Shown in pieces: positions 54,609 to 64,000 of a stretch of DNA of 64,000 nucleotides. The notes under the pieces were generated by a model that was not told the DNA's origin, ran no database searches, and was given only the letters and a program-made list of their open reading frames with translations. The translations under genes were made by a program, and so were the position numbers. The DNA is from Vallitalea longa. GTDB lineage: Bacteria > Bacillota > Clostridia > Lachnospirales > Vallitaleaceae. The stretch lies in the NCBI RefSeq assembly GCF_027923465.1, contig NZ_BRLB01000001.1, positions 992,001 through 1,056,000 of the forward strand. Reading direction: 5' to 3'. Positions within the stretch are counted from its first letter, which is position 1, and each line of letters begins with the position of its first letter.

Positions 54609-55511
54609 ATGGATGTGATGATTGTGCATTTCCAAATTAATTTAGATATAATGCCAAAAGTTAGATATATAGGATACATCAATTATGTTGAACCTTGGAT
54701 TCATTTTTCTAGAGAATCAGATGAATTCATTTTATACATAATTGAGAATGGAACAATGTACCTAGAAGAAGATTACAAAGAGTACATACTCAAAAAAGGT
54801 GATTTCTTTCTATTGGAACCTAACAAATTTCATAAAGGTTATAAAAAAGCTTCTTGCAGCTATTATTATGTTCATTTCAAACATCCTGAATTGACATTAA
54901 CTGATAAGAAATATATTGAAAGAATGATGCTCAAACGCAAATTAGCTCTAGAAAGCGATCCTTTTACTGAAGATATTTCTACGGAATCTATATCTTTTTT
55001 TGGAAAACACTTCAATATATCCAACAAATTGCTCCTAATAAATTTGTTCTATACCTTTAAAGATGCTATCAATGATTATTGTAAGAAATTAGAGGACTAT
55101 AAGATATATACTTCATGTAAGCTACATGAAATCTTCATTAAAATCTGCAGAGAGTATTTGACTATTATAATGAACAATCAAAAAAAACCCTTACCTAGGG
55201 TTTATCATACTGTACAAAATATTATTGATTATATAAATGATGAATACCAGAAAAAATTGACTAGTACGGATATAGAAGAGATATTTGAATTGAATTATGA
55301 TTATTTAAATAGAGCTTTCCAAAAAATCACAGGATATTCTATACTCAATTATCTGAACATCATAAGAATAAATAAGGCAAAGGAACTTATTTCTTCTACA
55401 TCACTAAAAGTATCTGAAATAGGATATCTAGTAGGCGTAGAAGATCCCTACTATTTCAGTAGATTATTCAAAAAGTACGTTGGTGTTCCTCCTTCTAAAT
55501 ACAGAATATAG
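54609..55511 (+). CDS. AraC-family transcriptional regulator
   Basis: 300 aa if started at the ATG at 54609; no strong ribosome site is seen, and a GTG at 54624 is an alternative. An N-terminal cupin-like sugar-sensing domain (ILYIIENGTMYLEEDYKEYILKKGD region) is followed by two C-terminal helix-turn-helix motifs (about 200-300) with RINKAKELISSTSLKVSEIG and DPYYFSRLFKKYVGVPPSKYR. Divergent from the transport operon, which it most likely activates in response to the imported sugar. Confidence 0.9.
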   Translation: MDVMIVHFQINLDIMPKVRYIGYINYVEPWIHFSRESDEFILYIIENGTMYLEEDYKEYILKKGDFFLLEPNKFHKGYKKASCSYYYVHFKHPELTLTDKKYIERMMLKRKLALESDPFTEDISTESISFFGKHFNISNKLLLINLFYTFKDAINDYCKKLEDYKIYTSCKLHEIFIKICREYLTIIMNNQKKPLPRVYHTVQNIIDYINDEYQKKLTSTDIEEIFELNYDYLNRAFQKITGYSILNYLNIIRINKAKELISSTSLKVSEIGYLVGVEDPYYFSRLFKKYVGVPPSKYRI

Positions 55512-55528
55512 TTCATTATTTTTGTAGT

Positions 55529-56575
55529 CTATGCTTTTTTTGCAATAATGTACATTGCATGTGCCCATATTGATGGACAAACAATATCGCCATAGATTTC
55601 TTTCCATCTCTCTATATAGTCATAGTTCAGTACTTTATCTATTATTTGTTCGGGTAATTCTCCATTACCATTACTGCGATTTTCAACCCAGTTAATCAAA
55701 ATATCTAGTTTACTGGTATTTCCTACTTTTTTGTAATACCAAGCTAACCAACACGTTAAATTTATCCATCTTCCACCACCAAAATATGAGTCGGAACCAT
55801 ATCTATGTAATCCGTTATCATTTAGTAGTGCTTTTTCGATTTCTGATACTGTTTTTATCATTCTATCATCTGTTAATTCTATAACATGAAATGGTAATGC
55901 CAAAAATAATAAACTTGAATCGATATCATCGTAAAATGCATATTTGGAAAATCTTCCTTCTATAACACAATTTCTTAATATATAAGTTTTTATCTCCATA
56001 GCTATTTTATTGTATTCATTTTTGGGGATTATATCATGTGCTTCTTGTAATCCTCCACAAATACATGCCAATGTGGAAGTATGAATTCTGTCGTCTTTTT
56101 CTTCCCAACATCCGAAACATGGTGATTTCCAGAAGCATTCCAAATATTTTGCGACAAGTTCAATGCTCTTAATATAAACATCCTTCTTTTGATTTGTCAT
56201 TTTCATATGTTGACAAATTCCCCATAACCATACCCCATAACCATCAAGTTGGAAATTAGATCTTTGTTCATCTTCTATTCCATTATCATTGTAGATTGAG
56301 TAAAGATAATCACTGTTCAGAAGTTTTTCGTTGTTCTTATATCTTTTGATTGCATTTGCGATTTTGTATTCCAATTCTATAATTTTCTTACTTGACCAAT
56401 CATAATACTTATCACCTACATTATAATCTCCCATTATATCCAAAGCATATACACTGAAACTGTTATCTTTTAAAAAGCAGTATTTATATGCCCAATGAGT
56501 ATGACTCCCTATGATAATACCTGATTTTAGTTGACTACCTTTAATTAAATTAATACTTTTTTCAATTAAATCCAT
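55529..56575 (-). CDS. GH15-like glycoside hydrolase (glucoamylase-type catalytic domain)
   Basis: 348 aa, GGTGAGG before the ATG. An (alpha/alpha)6-barrel protein with GH15 landmarks: FQLDGYGVWLWG, CWEEKDDRIHTST (the general-acid Glu position), SSLLFLALPF, and NGELPEQ (the general-base Glu position). No signal peptide and no N-terminal beta-sandwich domain, so it is short and cytoplasmic. GH15 enzymes release glucose from alpha-glucosides, which hints that the imported compound may contain an alpha-glucosyl unit. Convergent with araC and separated from it by 17 bases. Confidence 0.75.
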   Translation of the reverse strand: MDLIEKSINLIKGSQLKSGIIIGSHTHWAYKYCFLKDNSFSVYALDIMGDYNVGDKYYDWSSKKIIELEYKIANAIKRYKNNEKLLNSDYLYSIYNDNGIEDEQRSNFQLDGYGVWLWGICQHMKMTNQKKDVYIKSIELVAKYLECFWKSPCFGCWEEKDDRIHTSTLACICGGLQEAHDIIPKNEYNKIAMEIKTYILRNCVIEGRFSKYAFYDDIDSSLLFLALPFHVIELTDDRMIKTVSEIEKALLNDNGLHRYGSDSYFGGGRWINLTCWLAWYYKKVGNTSKLDILINWVENRSNGNGELPEQIIDKVLNYDYIERWKEIYGDIVCPSIWAHAMYIIAKKA

Positions 56576-56690
56576 ATTGCCTCACCTCACTACTACTAGA
56601 AGAAAATTTATGCAATAACCCCTTAACGCACATGAAAATGCTCATATTTCATCTGCTATAAAAGCAGGACTTTCCCAGAAGGTAAAAATA

Positions 56691-56719
56691 GCTGAATTCT
56701 GTCCACTACAGAAATCAGC
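56691..56719 (-). terminator. Terminator of pfkA
   Basis: A 12-bp stem with one mismatch (GCTGATTTCTGT/ACAGAATTCAGC on the minus strand), 5-base loop, followed by TATTTTTA, 33 bases after the pfkA stop. Confidence 0.75.
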
Positions 56720-56751
56720 CTTTTCTTACAAGCTATTATGAATTAAATAAA

Positions 56752-57729
56752 TTATATTGATAATATTTTACTGAGTTCATATCTTTTATCACTAATGGAT
56801 TTTTTCATTTTCAATGCTTCATTTATATCATAATCAAGATATCTGCCTTCCTTATATGCTACTACTCTATTGGTTTTCCCTTCACTTAGTAAATCAACTG
56901 CAATCGATCCCATCATGGATGCATGCATTCTATCTACAGCAGTAGGACTTCCTCCTCTTTGTAGATGTCCTAATATAGTAGCCCTTGTGGATATTCCTGT
57001 TACTTCTTCTATTTTCTTAGCTAATTTTACTGAATCTTCAGAAGATCCTTCTGCATTAATGATTAAGTTGTGTCTCTTTCCTTTATGTCTGTTCTCTATA
57101 ATCATTTTTATCAATTTCTCTTGTTTTATATTTTGTTTTTCAGGTAAAAGCACTGCTTCTGCACCATTTGCGATACCTGTCCATAATGCTATATATCCTG
57201 CATCTCTACCCATAACTTCAACGACTGAACATCTTTCATGTGAAGTGGATGTATCTCTTATTTTATCTATTGCTTCCATTGCTGTATTGACTGCTGTGTC
57301 GAATCCGATAGTATAATCTGTACATGCTATATCCAAATCAATAGTACCAGGTACACCTATAGTATTGATTCCAAGTCCAGCTAGTTTTTCAGCTCCTTTG
57401 AAAGAACCGTCTCCACCAATAACTACCAATCCATCAATACCGAAGACTTTACACATTTCAGCTCCTCGTTTTTGTCCTTCAGGTTCAATAAATTCCAAAC
57501 AACGTGCTGTATGAAGTATAGTTCCTCCTCTTTGGATAATATCTGATACATCTTTTGAACCCATTTCATGGATATCTCCAGAAATTAATCCATTATATCC
57601 TCTTTTAATACCAACAACTTTTTTCCCTTTTGCTAACGCAGTCCTAACAACAGCTCTGATTGCTGCATTCATTCCTGGAGCATCTCCACCGCTAGTAAGA
57701 ACTCCAATAGTATTTATTTCTTTTGCCAT
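56752..57729 (-). CDS. pfkA: ATP-dependent 6-phosphofructokinase
   Basis: 325 aa, CGGAGGT before the ATG. Phosphorylates fructose 6-phosphate in glycolysis. Motifs: LTSGGDAPGMNAAIRA, GGDGSFKGA (Gly where PPi-dependent enzymes have Asp, so ATP-type), catalytic Asp in PGTIDLDIACTDYTIGFDTA, and LGHLQRGGSPTAVDR. TIDLDI replaces the usual TIDNDI but keeps both aspartates; I recall this form from Lachnospiraceae. Follows dnaE by 49 bases, an arrangement common in Firmicutes. Confidence 0.95.
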   Translation of the reverse strand: MAKEINTIGVLTSGGDAPGMNAAIRAVVRTALAKGKKVVGIKRGYNGLISGDIHEMGSKDVSDIIQRGGTILHTARCLEFIEPEGQKRGAEMCKVFGIDGLVVIGGDGSFKGAEKLAGLGINTIGVPGTIDLDIACTDYTIGFDTAVNTAMEAIDKIRDTSTSHERCSVVEVMGRDAGYIALWTGIANGAEAVLLPEKQNIKQEKLIKMIIENRHKGKRHNLIINAEGSSEDSVKLAKKIEEVTGISTRATILGHLQRGGSPTAVDRMHASMMGSIAVDLLSEGKTNRVVAYKEGRYLDYDINEALKMKKSISDKRYELSKILSI

Positions 57730-57778
57730 ATTTTCTTACCTCCGTGTCACATTTATTTGAAAGTTAATTAATTAACAA

Positions 57779-60700
57779 TTATAATATTCTCTTTACTTTA
57801 ACACATTCTTGTCCTAAAATCAATTTTAATTTTGACAATAATTCTCTATTTATGTTAACATTCAGGTTATTAGGTAAATGCTTGATATTTTTTTCTTTCT
57901 CCAAATATATGATTACTTTATTTTCACCTTTATATTCCCCAATCAGCTTAATAATTTCATCATATAATTTTTGGTATGTCATGTAATCTTTTATCTTAAT
58001 ATATAGATTACTACGTACATTATCGAATGGAATCATTTTCTGAAGTATGATTTTTGAATCTTGCTCTTCAACAATACTCACTCGTCCTTTTACAAATATC
58101 TTAGCATCTTCATTCAATATATTTTTATTCTTCTCATAATCTCTAGGAAATATTATGACTTCAACCATACCATATAAATCTTCCAAAGTTATAAATGCCA
58201 TCATTTTATTATTCCTTGTGGATTTTACAGTTTTAGATGTTATCATTCCTCCAATAACTACTTCTTGTCCGTCATATAATCTACTGATTACTTCTTCATC
58301 TTCAGAATAAATGAAATCACTGCTTCGTACATTGGATATAGTGTTTATCATATCTTGATGTTTTTCTAGTGGATGACCGCTTAAATATATTCCCAGTACT
58401 TCTTTTTCATTAGCAAGAAGCGCTTCTTCTGGATATTCTCCCACATCAGGCATATGTTCTTCAAATTGAGTTTTTGTAGTATCTTCATCAGAAGCAAAAT
58501 CAAACAAATTCAATTGTCCTTCTATACTCCTCTTCTTGGTCTGAACTATTCCATCCAATATTATTTTGTAAGAATGCATATATTGTTTTCTGGTTCCCTT
58601 TAATGAATCAAAAGCTCCTGCTTTAATCAAACTTTCAATCATTCTCTTATTGAGTTCATTTCCAGCTAATCTTTCACAGAAATTAGTTATACTGCTATAT
58701 TTTCCATCCTTATTCCTCTCTGCAACGAGAGAATTTATAGCTGATTTTCCAACGCTTTTAATGGCAGCAAGACCATATCTTATTTTACCTTCTGATACTG
58801 AGAAATCACCATATCCTTCATTAATATCTGGAGGAAGTAAATTTATTCCCATATTTCTACACGTACCAATATACTCAGATACTTTTGAAGAATTATGCAT
58901 AACTGATGTCAACAATGCAGCCATGAACTCCACTGGATAATATTTCTTCAACCATGCTGTTTGGTATGCCACAACAGCATAACATGCAGCATGAGATTTA
59001 TTGAACGCATATTTCGCAAAATCAATCATTTCATCATATATGGTATTTGCTACTTTTTCAGGGATTCCATTATTGATGCACCCTTTTACGTTTTCTTCTT
59101 CATTACCATATATAAAATTATGTCTTTCTTTCTCCATGACTTTTACTTTTTTCTTAGACATAGCCCTTCGAACTAAATCACTTCTACCTAAAGTATATCC
59201 TGCTAGATCCCTAACAATCTGCATTACCTGTTCTTGATATACTATACACCCATATGTAGGTTGTAGAATCGGTTCAAGTTCTGGACATGTATATTCAATC
59301 TTTTCAGGACTGTTTTTACCTCTTACATATTTTGGTATAAAATCCATTGGTCCCGGTCTATATAGAGAAATTCCAGCAATTATATCTTCTAGGTTCTCAG
59401 GTCTCAATTCCTTCATGAAACTTTTCATACCAGCACTTTCAAGCTGAAAAATACCTTCTGTCTTTCCGGAACCTACAAGATGATAAACTTCTTCGTCATT
59501 ATAATCAATATCATCTATAGTAACATTGATTCCATTGAATTTTATTTGTTTGAATGCATTTTGAATTACCGTAAGAGTCCTAAGCCCCAAGAAATCCATT
59601 TTCAATAGTCCAAGTTCTTCTAATGTCGTCATAGTGAATTGTGTTGTAATGGCACCATCGTTAGCATTAAGTGGTACATATTCCATTACAGGCTTTTGAC
59701 ATATTACTACACCTGCAGCATGAGTAGAACTATGTCTAGGTAATCCTTCCAACCTCTTAGACATATCTATCAGATATTTTGTTTCTTCATCTTCTTCATA
59801 CAGAGTTCTAAGTTCACTATTGATCTTTAATGCTTTCTCAATATTGATTCCTAGCTCTGCCGGTATCATTTTAGCTACTTTATCTGCTTGTGCATAAGGT
59901 AAGTCTAGTGCTCTACCTACATCTCTAATAACCGCTCTAGCTGCCATAGTTCCAAAAGTAATAATCTGAGAAACCTTATCTTCTCCGTATTTTTCTACTA
60001 CGTAATCAATTACTTCCTGTCTTCTTTCGTAGCAAAAATCTATATCTATATCAGGCATACTAACTCTCTCAGGGTTCAAAAATCTTTCAAATATCAAGTT
60101 ATATTTGATAGGATCGATATCTGTTATCTTAAGTGTATATGATACTATACTACCTGCTGCTGAACCTCTACCTGGTCCTACCATTATATCATTATCTTTT
60201 GCATATTTTATGAAATCCCATACTATAAGGAAATAATCCACATACCCCATTTGTTCAATAACTGAAAGCTCGTAATCCAGTCTTTCTTGTAATTCATCTG
60301 ACGCTTCAGGATATCTCTCTTCCAATCCTTCTTGACATAGTTTTCTAAGATATGTTTTAGCATCATAACCTTCTGGTACATCAAATCTTGGTAATTTAGT
60401 ATTACCGAATTCAAATTCTACATTACATCTTTTTGCTATCTCACATGTATTGTTAATAGCTTCCTTAGCATAAGGAAAAAGCTCCGACATTTCTTCTGGA
60501 GATTTCAGGTAGAATTGTCCTCCTTTGTAACGCATTCTATCTTCGTCATTAACTTTTTTATTGGTCTGGATACATAATAATATATCATGGGCTTTGCTAT
60601 CTTCTTTATATGTATAATGAACATCATTGCTGGCTATAAGAGGTATACCCGTTTCTTTACTTAATCTTATAAGTTCTTGATTTACTTGTTTTTGCTCCTT

Positions 60701-61255
60701 ATATCCATGATCCTGCAATTCAAGATAAAAGTTACCTTGTCCAAATATATCATTGTATTTAAGTGCTATCTCTTTACCCTTGTCATATGATACATTCAAT
60801 ATAGTAGACTGGACTTGTCCACCAAGACAAGCACTTGTCCCTATTATACCCTCGCTATATTGTTCAAGTAATTCCAAATCTATTCTTGGTTTATAATAAA
60901 AACCTTCTACGAAAGCCTTTGATACTAATTTCATTAAGTTCTTATAACCTATTTGATTTTCTGCCAATAAAACCAGATGATAGATAGAAGAATCCAGATG
61001 TGAGTCTTTATCAGTTCTTTTTCTTGCAGCAACATAAACTTCACACCCTATTATAGGTTTGATTCCTTCTTTTTTACAGGCTCTATAAAAATCTATAACT
61101 CCATACATAACTCCATGGTCAGTAATAGCTATGCTATCCATTCCTAACTCTTTTGCTCTAGCAACAAGTTCTGTTATTTTACTAGAGCCATCTAATAGAC
61201 TATACTCTGTATGGACATGTAAATGTGTAAAATTAATTTTATCTTGTACAGCCAT
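57779..61255 (-). CDS. dnaE: DNA polymerase III alpha subunit (DnaE type)
   Basis: 1158 aa. An N-terminal PHP domain (FTHLHVHTEYSLLDGSSKI) with its metal histidines, polymerase palm with the catalytic PDIDIDF aspartates, GPGRGSAAGS, the beta-clamp/finger region and a C-terminal OB fold (VVIGGMITSKTVKSTRNNK). GGGCGTGA precedes the ATG. DnaE replicates DNA together with PolC in Firmicutes. Probably co-transcribed with pfkA. Confidence 0.97.
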   Translation of the reverse strand: MAVQDKINFTHLHVHTEYSLLDGSSKITELVARAKELGMDSIAITDHGVMYGVIDFYRACKKEGIKPIIGCEVYVAARKRTDKDSHLDSSIYHLVLLAENQIGYKNLMKLVSKAFVEGFYYKPRIDLELLEQYSEGIIGTSACLGGQVQSTILNVSYDKGKEIALKYNDIFGQGNFYLELQDHGYKEQKQVNQELIRLSKETGIPLIASNDVHYTYKEDSKAHDILLCIQTNKKVNDEDRMRYKGGQFYLKSPEEMSELFPYAKEAINNTCEIAKRCNVEFEFGNTKLPRFDVPEGYDAKTYLRKLCQEGLEERYPEASDELQERLDYELSVIEQMGYVDYFLIVWDFIKYAKDNDIMVGPGRGSAAGSIVSYTLKITDIDPIKYNLIFERFLNPERVSMPDIDIDFCYERRQEVIDYVVEKYGEDKVSQIITFGTMAARAVIRDVGRALDLPYAQADKVAKMIPAELGINIEKALKINSELRTLYEEDEETKYLIDMSKRLEGLPRHSSTHAAGVVICQKPVMEYVPLNANDGAITTQFTMTTLEELGLLKMDFLGLRTLTVIQNAFKQIKFNGINVTIDDIDYNDEEVYHLVGSGKTEGIFQLESAGMKSFMKELRPENLEDIIAGISLYRPGPMDFIPKYVRGKNSPEKIEYTCPELEPILQPTYGCIVYQEQVMQIVRDLAGYTLGRSDLVRRAMSKKKVKVMEKERHNFIYGNEEENVKGCINNGIPEKVANTIYDEMIDFAKYAFNKSHAACYAVVAYQTAWLKKYYPVEFMAALLTSVMHNSSKVSEYIGTCRNMGINLLPPDINEGYGDFSVSEGKIRYGLAAIKSVGKSAINSLVAERNKDGKYSSITNFCERLAGNELNKRMIESLIKAGAFDSLKGTRKQYMHSYKIILDGIVQTKKRSIEGQLNLFDFASDEDTTKTQFEEHMPDVGEYPEEALLANEKEVLGIYLSGHPLEKHQDMINTISNVRSSDFIYSEDEEVISRLYDGQEVVIGGMITSKTVKSTRNNKMMAFITLEDLYGMVEVIIFPRDYEKNKNILNEDAKIFVKGRVSIVEEQDSKIILQKMIPFDNVRSNLYIKIKDYMTYQKLYDEIIKLIGEYKGENKVIIYLEKEKNIKHLPNNLNVNINRELLSKLKLILGQECVKVKRIL

Positions 61256-61382
61256 TTCAAATCACGCCCTTACTAATCAAAATACATAATTAAAAGTAAA
61301 TAATATTTTATCATTTAATATCTCTTGTTTACTAATTTTATCATATAATCTAGAAATCAACAATAATTTGATAAAATAAAAA

Positions 61383-61398
61383 GGAGCCCGTAGGCTCC
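61383..61398 (-). terminator. Terminator of the chemotaxis receptor gene
   Basis: GGAGCC-TACG-GGCTCC followed by TTTTT on the minus strand, a compact GC-rich hairpin immediately after the stop codon at 61404. Confidence 0.9.
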
Positions 61399-61403
61399 AA
61401 TAA

Positions 61404-63563
61404 TTAATCTATTTTGAATTCATCCATACTTTTGTTCATTTTTTCAACGACATCCGCTAGATCACTAGACATTTTCACAAGCTGTTCTGCTGATGATGTC
61501 TGTTCTTCGCCAGTGGCCAGAACTTCTTCAATAGCTGCTGCTGATTCTTGAGCTATTGAAGCTATACTAGTTATTGATGTTATTGCCTCATCTTGTATAA
61601 CATCAAAACCAGAAAGCATATCAAATACTTGGTCTACTTTAACTTTTATCTGATCCATATTTTTTACGATAATGTTGAAAGCTTTGTCTGTTTTGTCAAC
61701 AGCGTCCTGCTGTCTTACAAAGATATTGCCTCCTTCTTCTATCATCTTAGCTGTTTCATTAGTCGCTTTATGTACTTTATTAACTATTAAGGAAATATCT
61801 TTCGCCGCATCTTTTGATTGAACAGCAAGTTTTCTAACTTCATCAGCTACAACCGCAAATCCTTTTCCTGCTTCACCAGCTCTTGCAGCTTCAATCGCTG
61901 CATTAAGAGCAAGAAGATTAGATTGCTCACTAATACCATCAATAAGTCCAATTATCTTTAATATTTCTTTGAATTTATCAACTAGATTAATTATATCTTT
62001 TTTGAAGTTATTGGATAATTCTGTAGCATCTACAGTACTTTCATTTAATTCTTTTATGACACCTGTAGCTTCTACACTTATTTCTTTAGTCTCTTCTGTA
62101 GCATCTACAACATTATTAAAGTAACTTTCTGTTTCATTAAATTTGTCAATGAACTTTTTAACTATGTTTGCTGCATTCTCAGCATCTTTTGCTTGTTCCA
62201 TAGCACCCTGTGATACTGATTCTACTGCTACAGTAACTTCTCTTGAACCAGCTGCAGAATGTCTTGCTATCTCTGATACCTGATTAGAGTTATTTGATAC
62301 TACTTTAGTTAAATCTCTATTATTGTTGATTAGTTTTTTAGTACTTTCTAACATCATATTATAACTGTGGGATAACTGTCCCATTTCATATTTACCTTTT
62401 ATATGAGATACTGCTGTCAAATCTCCATCTTCTACTAGCTTCATTTTATTTCTTATATATTTTATTGGATAACTGATATTGAATGATATTATACTTGATA
62501 ATATTATCGCTACCAAACTGATTACCACACATAAGATGAATATTATTCTTTTTGTGCTATTAACTGTACCCAAAAATACTTTATTAGGTATCTGTTCTAT
62601 GAAGAACCAATTGTTGTCGCACTGAATATAAGATGTCATTTTATTATTAAGATCTAGGTTGCCCATAACAACTTCACTATTCTCAGATATATCATCACTA
62701 ATATCTTGGAACTCTTCGAAAGGCTCCCCAATCTTTTGTTCATCTGCATTATATATTATTACGCCATTTTCATCTATTACAAATTCATCTGATTGGTCTT
62801 CAACATCTTCAAAAACTTCTGTTAAATATGATTTCTTTACTTCAATTATCAATACTCCTATTTCATGGGCTGTAGATATTCTAGTTAATTTTCTCATCAG
62901 ATATACACTATTTGGATTATCATAGACATTACTAAACCAAACAGCTCTACCTTTAGCTTTAGAAACTTTATCATATATCTCGCTCTCGAAAAATCCATCT
63001 GATATTGTACCATTAGTCGATCTACATTCTATAGTCTCATCTTTTTTTACTATAATTATATTCTTGATGTTAGTATTAGAATATTGTATGGAGAACAACT
63101 TTTCATTTATTAATGAATCTCTTTCTTTTAACATATCGAATAGATTTTCATAATCATCTTTACTTCTTGATAAAGTCTTCACCAGAGAATCATCACTCAT
63201 AATCACCATGGAGTTGTTTTCCATTTCGTTTATCTTCATGTTTATGTTCTCATTGATGCTAGTTACTAGTTTTTCATTACTATCTTTTACTTGATCAGTC
63301 ATTGTTGCTTTTACTATGTTTACTAGAACTAATGAAACTATTAATAATGGTAATACTGCTGCAAGCGTATGTGAAATTGTCAATTTTAGTTTCAATGGAA
63401 ATCTTTCAGTTATAGACTTGTTTCCATTTTTTATGCTTTTCACATTTTCTTTCCGCTTAATCTTTTTATCTTTAATTTTTGCATTAATAGATTTACTTTT
63501 ATCTAACTTTGATCGTTTAGCTTTTTTAGAGAATTTAATTTTATTTTTGGTTCTCTTACGTTT
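61404..63563 (-). CDS. Methyl-accepting chemotaxis protein
   Basis: About 719 aa from a GTG at 63563 following GGGTGA; an ATG at 63584 would add seven residues. A very basic cytoplasmic N-terminus of about 60 residues is unusual. TM1 (about 70-90), an extracellular dCache-like sensor (about 95-340), TM2 (about 345-370), HAMP, then a signalling coiled coil with the hairpin tip [24 protein letters not shown]. Single gene with its own promoter and terminator; ligand unknown. Confidence 0.93.
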   Translation of the reverse strand, partial: KRKRTKNKIKFSKKAKRSKLDKSKSINAKIKDKKIKRKENVKSIKNGNKSITERFPLKLKLTISHTLAAVLPLLIVSLVLVNIVKATMTDQVKDSNEKLVTSINENINMKINEMENNSMVIMSDDSLVKTLSRSKDDYENLFDMLKERDSLINEKLFSIQYSNTNIKNIIIVKKDETIECRSTNGTISDGFFESEIYDKVSKAKGRAVWFSNVYDNPNSVYLMRKLTRISTAHEIGVLIIEVKKSYLTEVFEDVEDQSDEFVIDENGVIIYNADEQKIGEPFEEFQDISDDISENSEVVMGNLDLNNKMTSYIQCDNNWFFIEQIPNKVFLGTVNSTKRIIFILCVVISLVAIILSSIISFNISYPIKYIRNKMKLVEDGDLTAVSHIKGKYEMGQLSHSYNMMLESTKKLINNNRDLTKVVSNNSNQVSEIARHSAAGSREVTVAVESVSQGAMEQAKDAENAANIVKKFIDKFNETESYFNNVVDATEETKEISVEATGVIKELNESTVDATELSNNFKKDIINLVDKFKEILKIIGLIDGISEQSNLLALNAAIEAARAGEAGKGFAVVADEVRKLAVQSKDAAKDISLIVNKVHKATNETAKMIEEGGNIFVRQQDAVDKTDKAFNIIVKNMDQIKVKVDQVFDMLSGFDVIQDEAITSITSIASIAQESAAAIEEVLATGEEQTSSAEQLVKMSSDLADVVEKMNKSMDEFKID

Positions 63564-63584
63564 CACTAAAATCACCCATCCCAT

Positions 63585-64000
63585 CTAGTTTGTCATTTGT
63601 AAAATTTCCATATATTACATATTTTCGTATAATAATATTATACTATCTAAAAGTATATAATGCAATTATATTGTTATTTTAAAGTATATTTCATCTTTTT
63701 TTGTAACATATTGTATAATTTCTATTGAAATATTAATTAACTAATACCTAATGAATATATTAATTTTTATGTAGTTATAGTAATATTTACTATAAATTAT
63801 TTATTTTTTTGACAAATTAGTTAAATTAATAAAGAGTTGTCTTAGTAATATAGATAAATCTTAAGCCCTAAGTACTATTAATATGAATTAAAATCACTAT
63901 ATGTATATATTACCATTTCATTATAATATTTATTAATTATTATTCTTTTTTTTGCATAAATTGTCATAATTATATTATCTGCAACAAAATTTGACAAATA
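63585..64000. other. Intergenic region upstream of the chemotaxis receptor gene
   Basis: About 415 AT-rich bases reaching the window edge. Apart from the receptor-gene promoter at 63637-63665 I see no gene or clear structure. Confidence 0.6.
63637..63665 (-). promoter_or_regulatory. Promoter of the chemotaxis receptor gene
   Basis: Minus strand TTGCAT (63665-63660), 17 bases, TATAAT (63642-63637); a sigma-A-type promoter, not a sigma-D motility type. Confidence 0.65.

Noticed and set aside
1-64000. tRNA, rRNA, CRISPR arrays, prophage or intact insertion sequences
   Set aside because: Read through on both strands; no cloverleaf, regularly spaced repeats, phage genes or complete transposase was found.

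Overview
The window looks like a chromosome segment of a low-GC, anaerobic member of the Clostridia. The evidence is AT-rich intergenic DNA, strong GGAGG-type ribosome sites with many TTG/GTG starts, dnaE followed by pfkA, a KtrAB potassium system, a flavodiiron protein, a DUF3793-flavodoxin pair, and a large carbohydrate ABC operon with DUF5696 and Yip1-type proteins. The PfkA sequence (TIDLDI in place of TIDNDI) is, as I recall, a Lachnospiraceae-type variant, so a Lachnospirales-like organism such as Vallitalea is my best but unproven guess. I see no rRNA, tRNA, CRISPR array, phage or intact insertion sequence.

Layout. 1-7.5 kb (minus strand): an accessory-looking module of a response regulator, a histidine kinase, a 50-aa CXXC membrane peptide, a polyferredoxin-type membrane protein, a TlpA-like lipoprotein and two MacB-type ATPase-permease fusions. 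A decayed ISAs1-type transposase relic separates it from ornithine carbamoyltransferase (7.7-8.7 kb). 8.8-13.4 kb: a MATE exporter with its TetR regulator and two clear operators, divergent from a two-gene ABC exporter. 13.4-17.6 kb: polyphosphate kinase and a PAS-GGDEF-HD-GYP protein. 17.6-26.8 kb (minus): an envelope block with a patatin-like lipase, a flippase-like protein, a YkoP-like protein, a polysaccharide deacetylase, two diacylglycerol-glycosyltransferase-like proteins and an LTA synthase-type enzyme, then an SPFH/NfeD pair. 27.2-37.0 kb: a TPR protein, a Fur-boxed DUF3793-flavodoxin operon, ktrB-ktrA-RNA methyltransferase, a flavodiiron protein, a CBS-ACT protein and a YtrA-type GntR regulator with its ABC transporter.

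37.1-56.6 kb is the main accessory region, a carbohydrate-uptake locus. Eight minus-strand genes encode two solute-binding proteins (one of 996 aa with carbohydrate-binding-like N-terminal modules), two complete permease pairs, a propeller-TPR-Yip1 protein and a DUF5696 protein, mostly joined by short overlaps. They are followed by a LacI regulator, two Gfo/Idh/MocA dehydrogenases and a TIM-barrel isomerase. A divergent AraC regulator and a cytoplasmic GH15-like hydrolase flank the upstream end. No ATP-binding subunit is present, so a shared ATPase elsewhere is expected. A perfect cre/LacI-type operator lies just downstream of the likely promoter, and two one-mismatch versions lie in front of lacI. 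56.7-63.6 kb is housekeeping: pfkA, dnaE and a methyl-accepting chemotaxis protein.

All function calls are from reading the protein sequences and were not confirmed by database search. The strongest candidates for something undescribed are the redox/ABC/two-component module at the left end and the dual-permease DUF5696/Yip1 carbohydrate locus.
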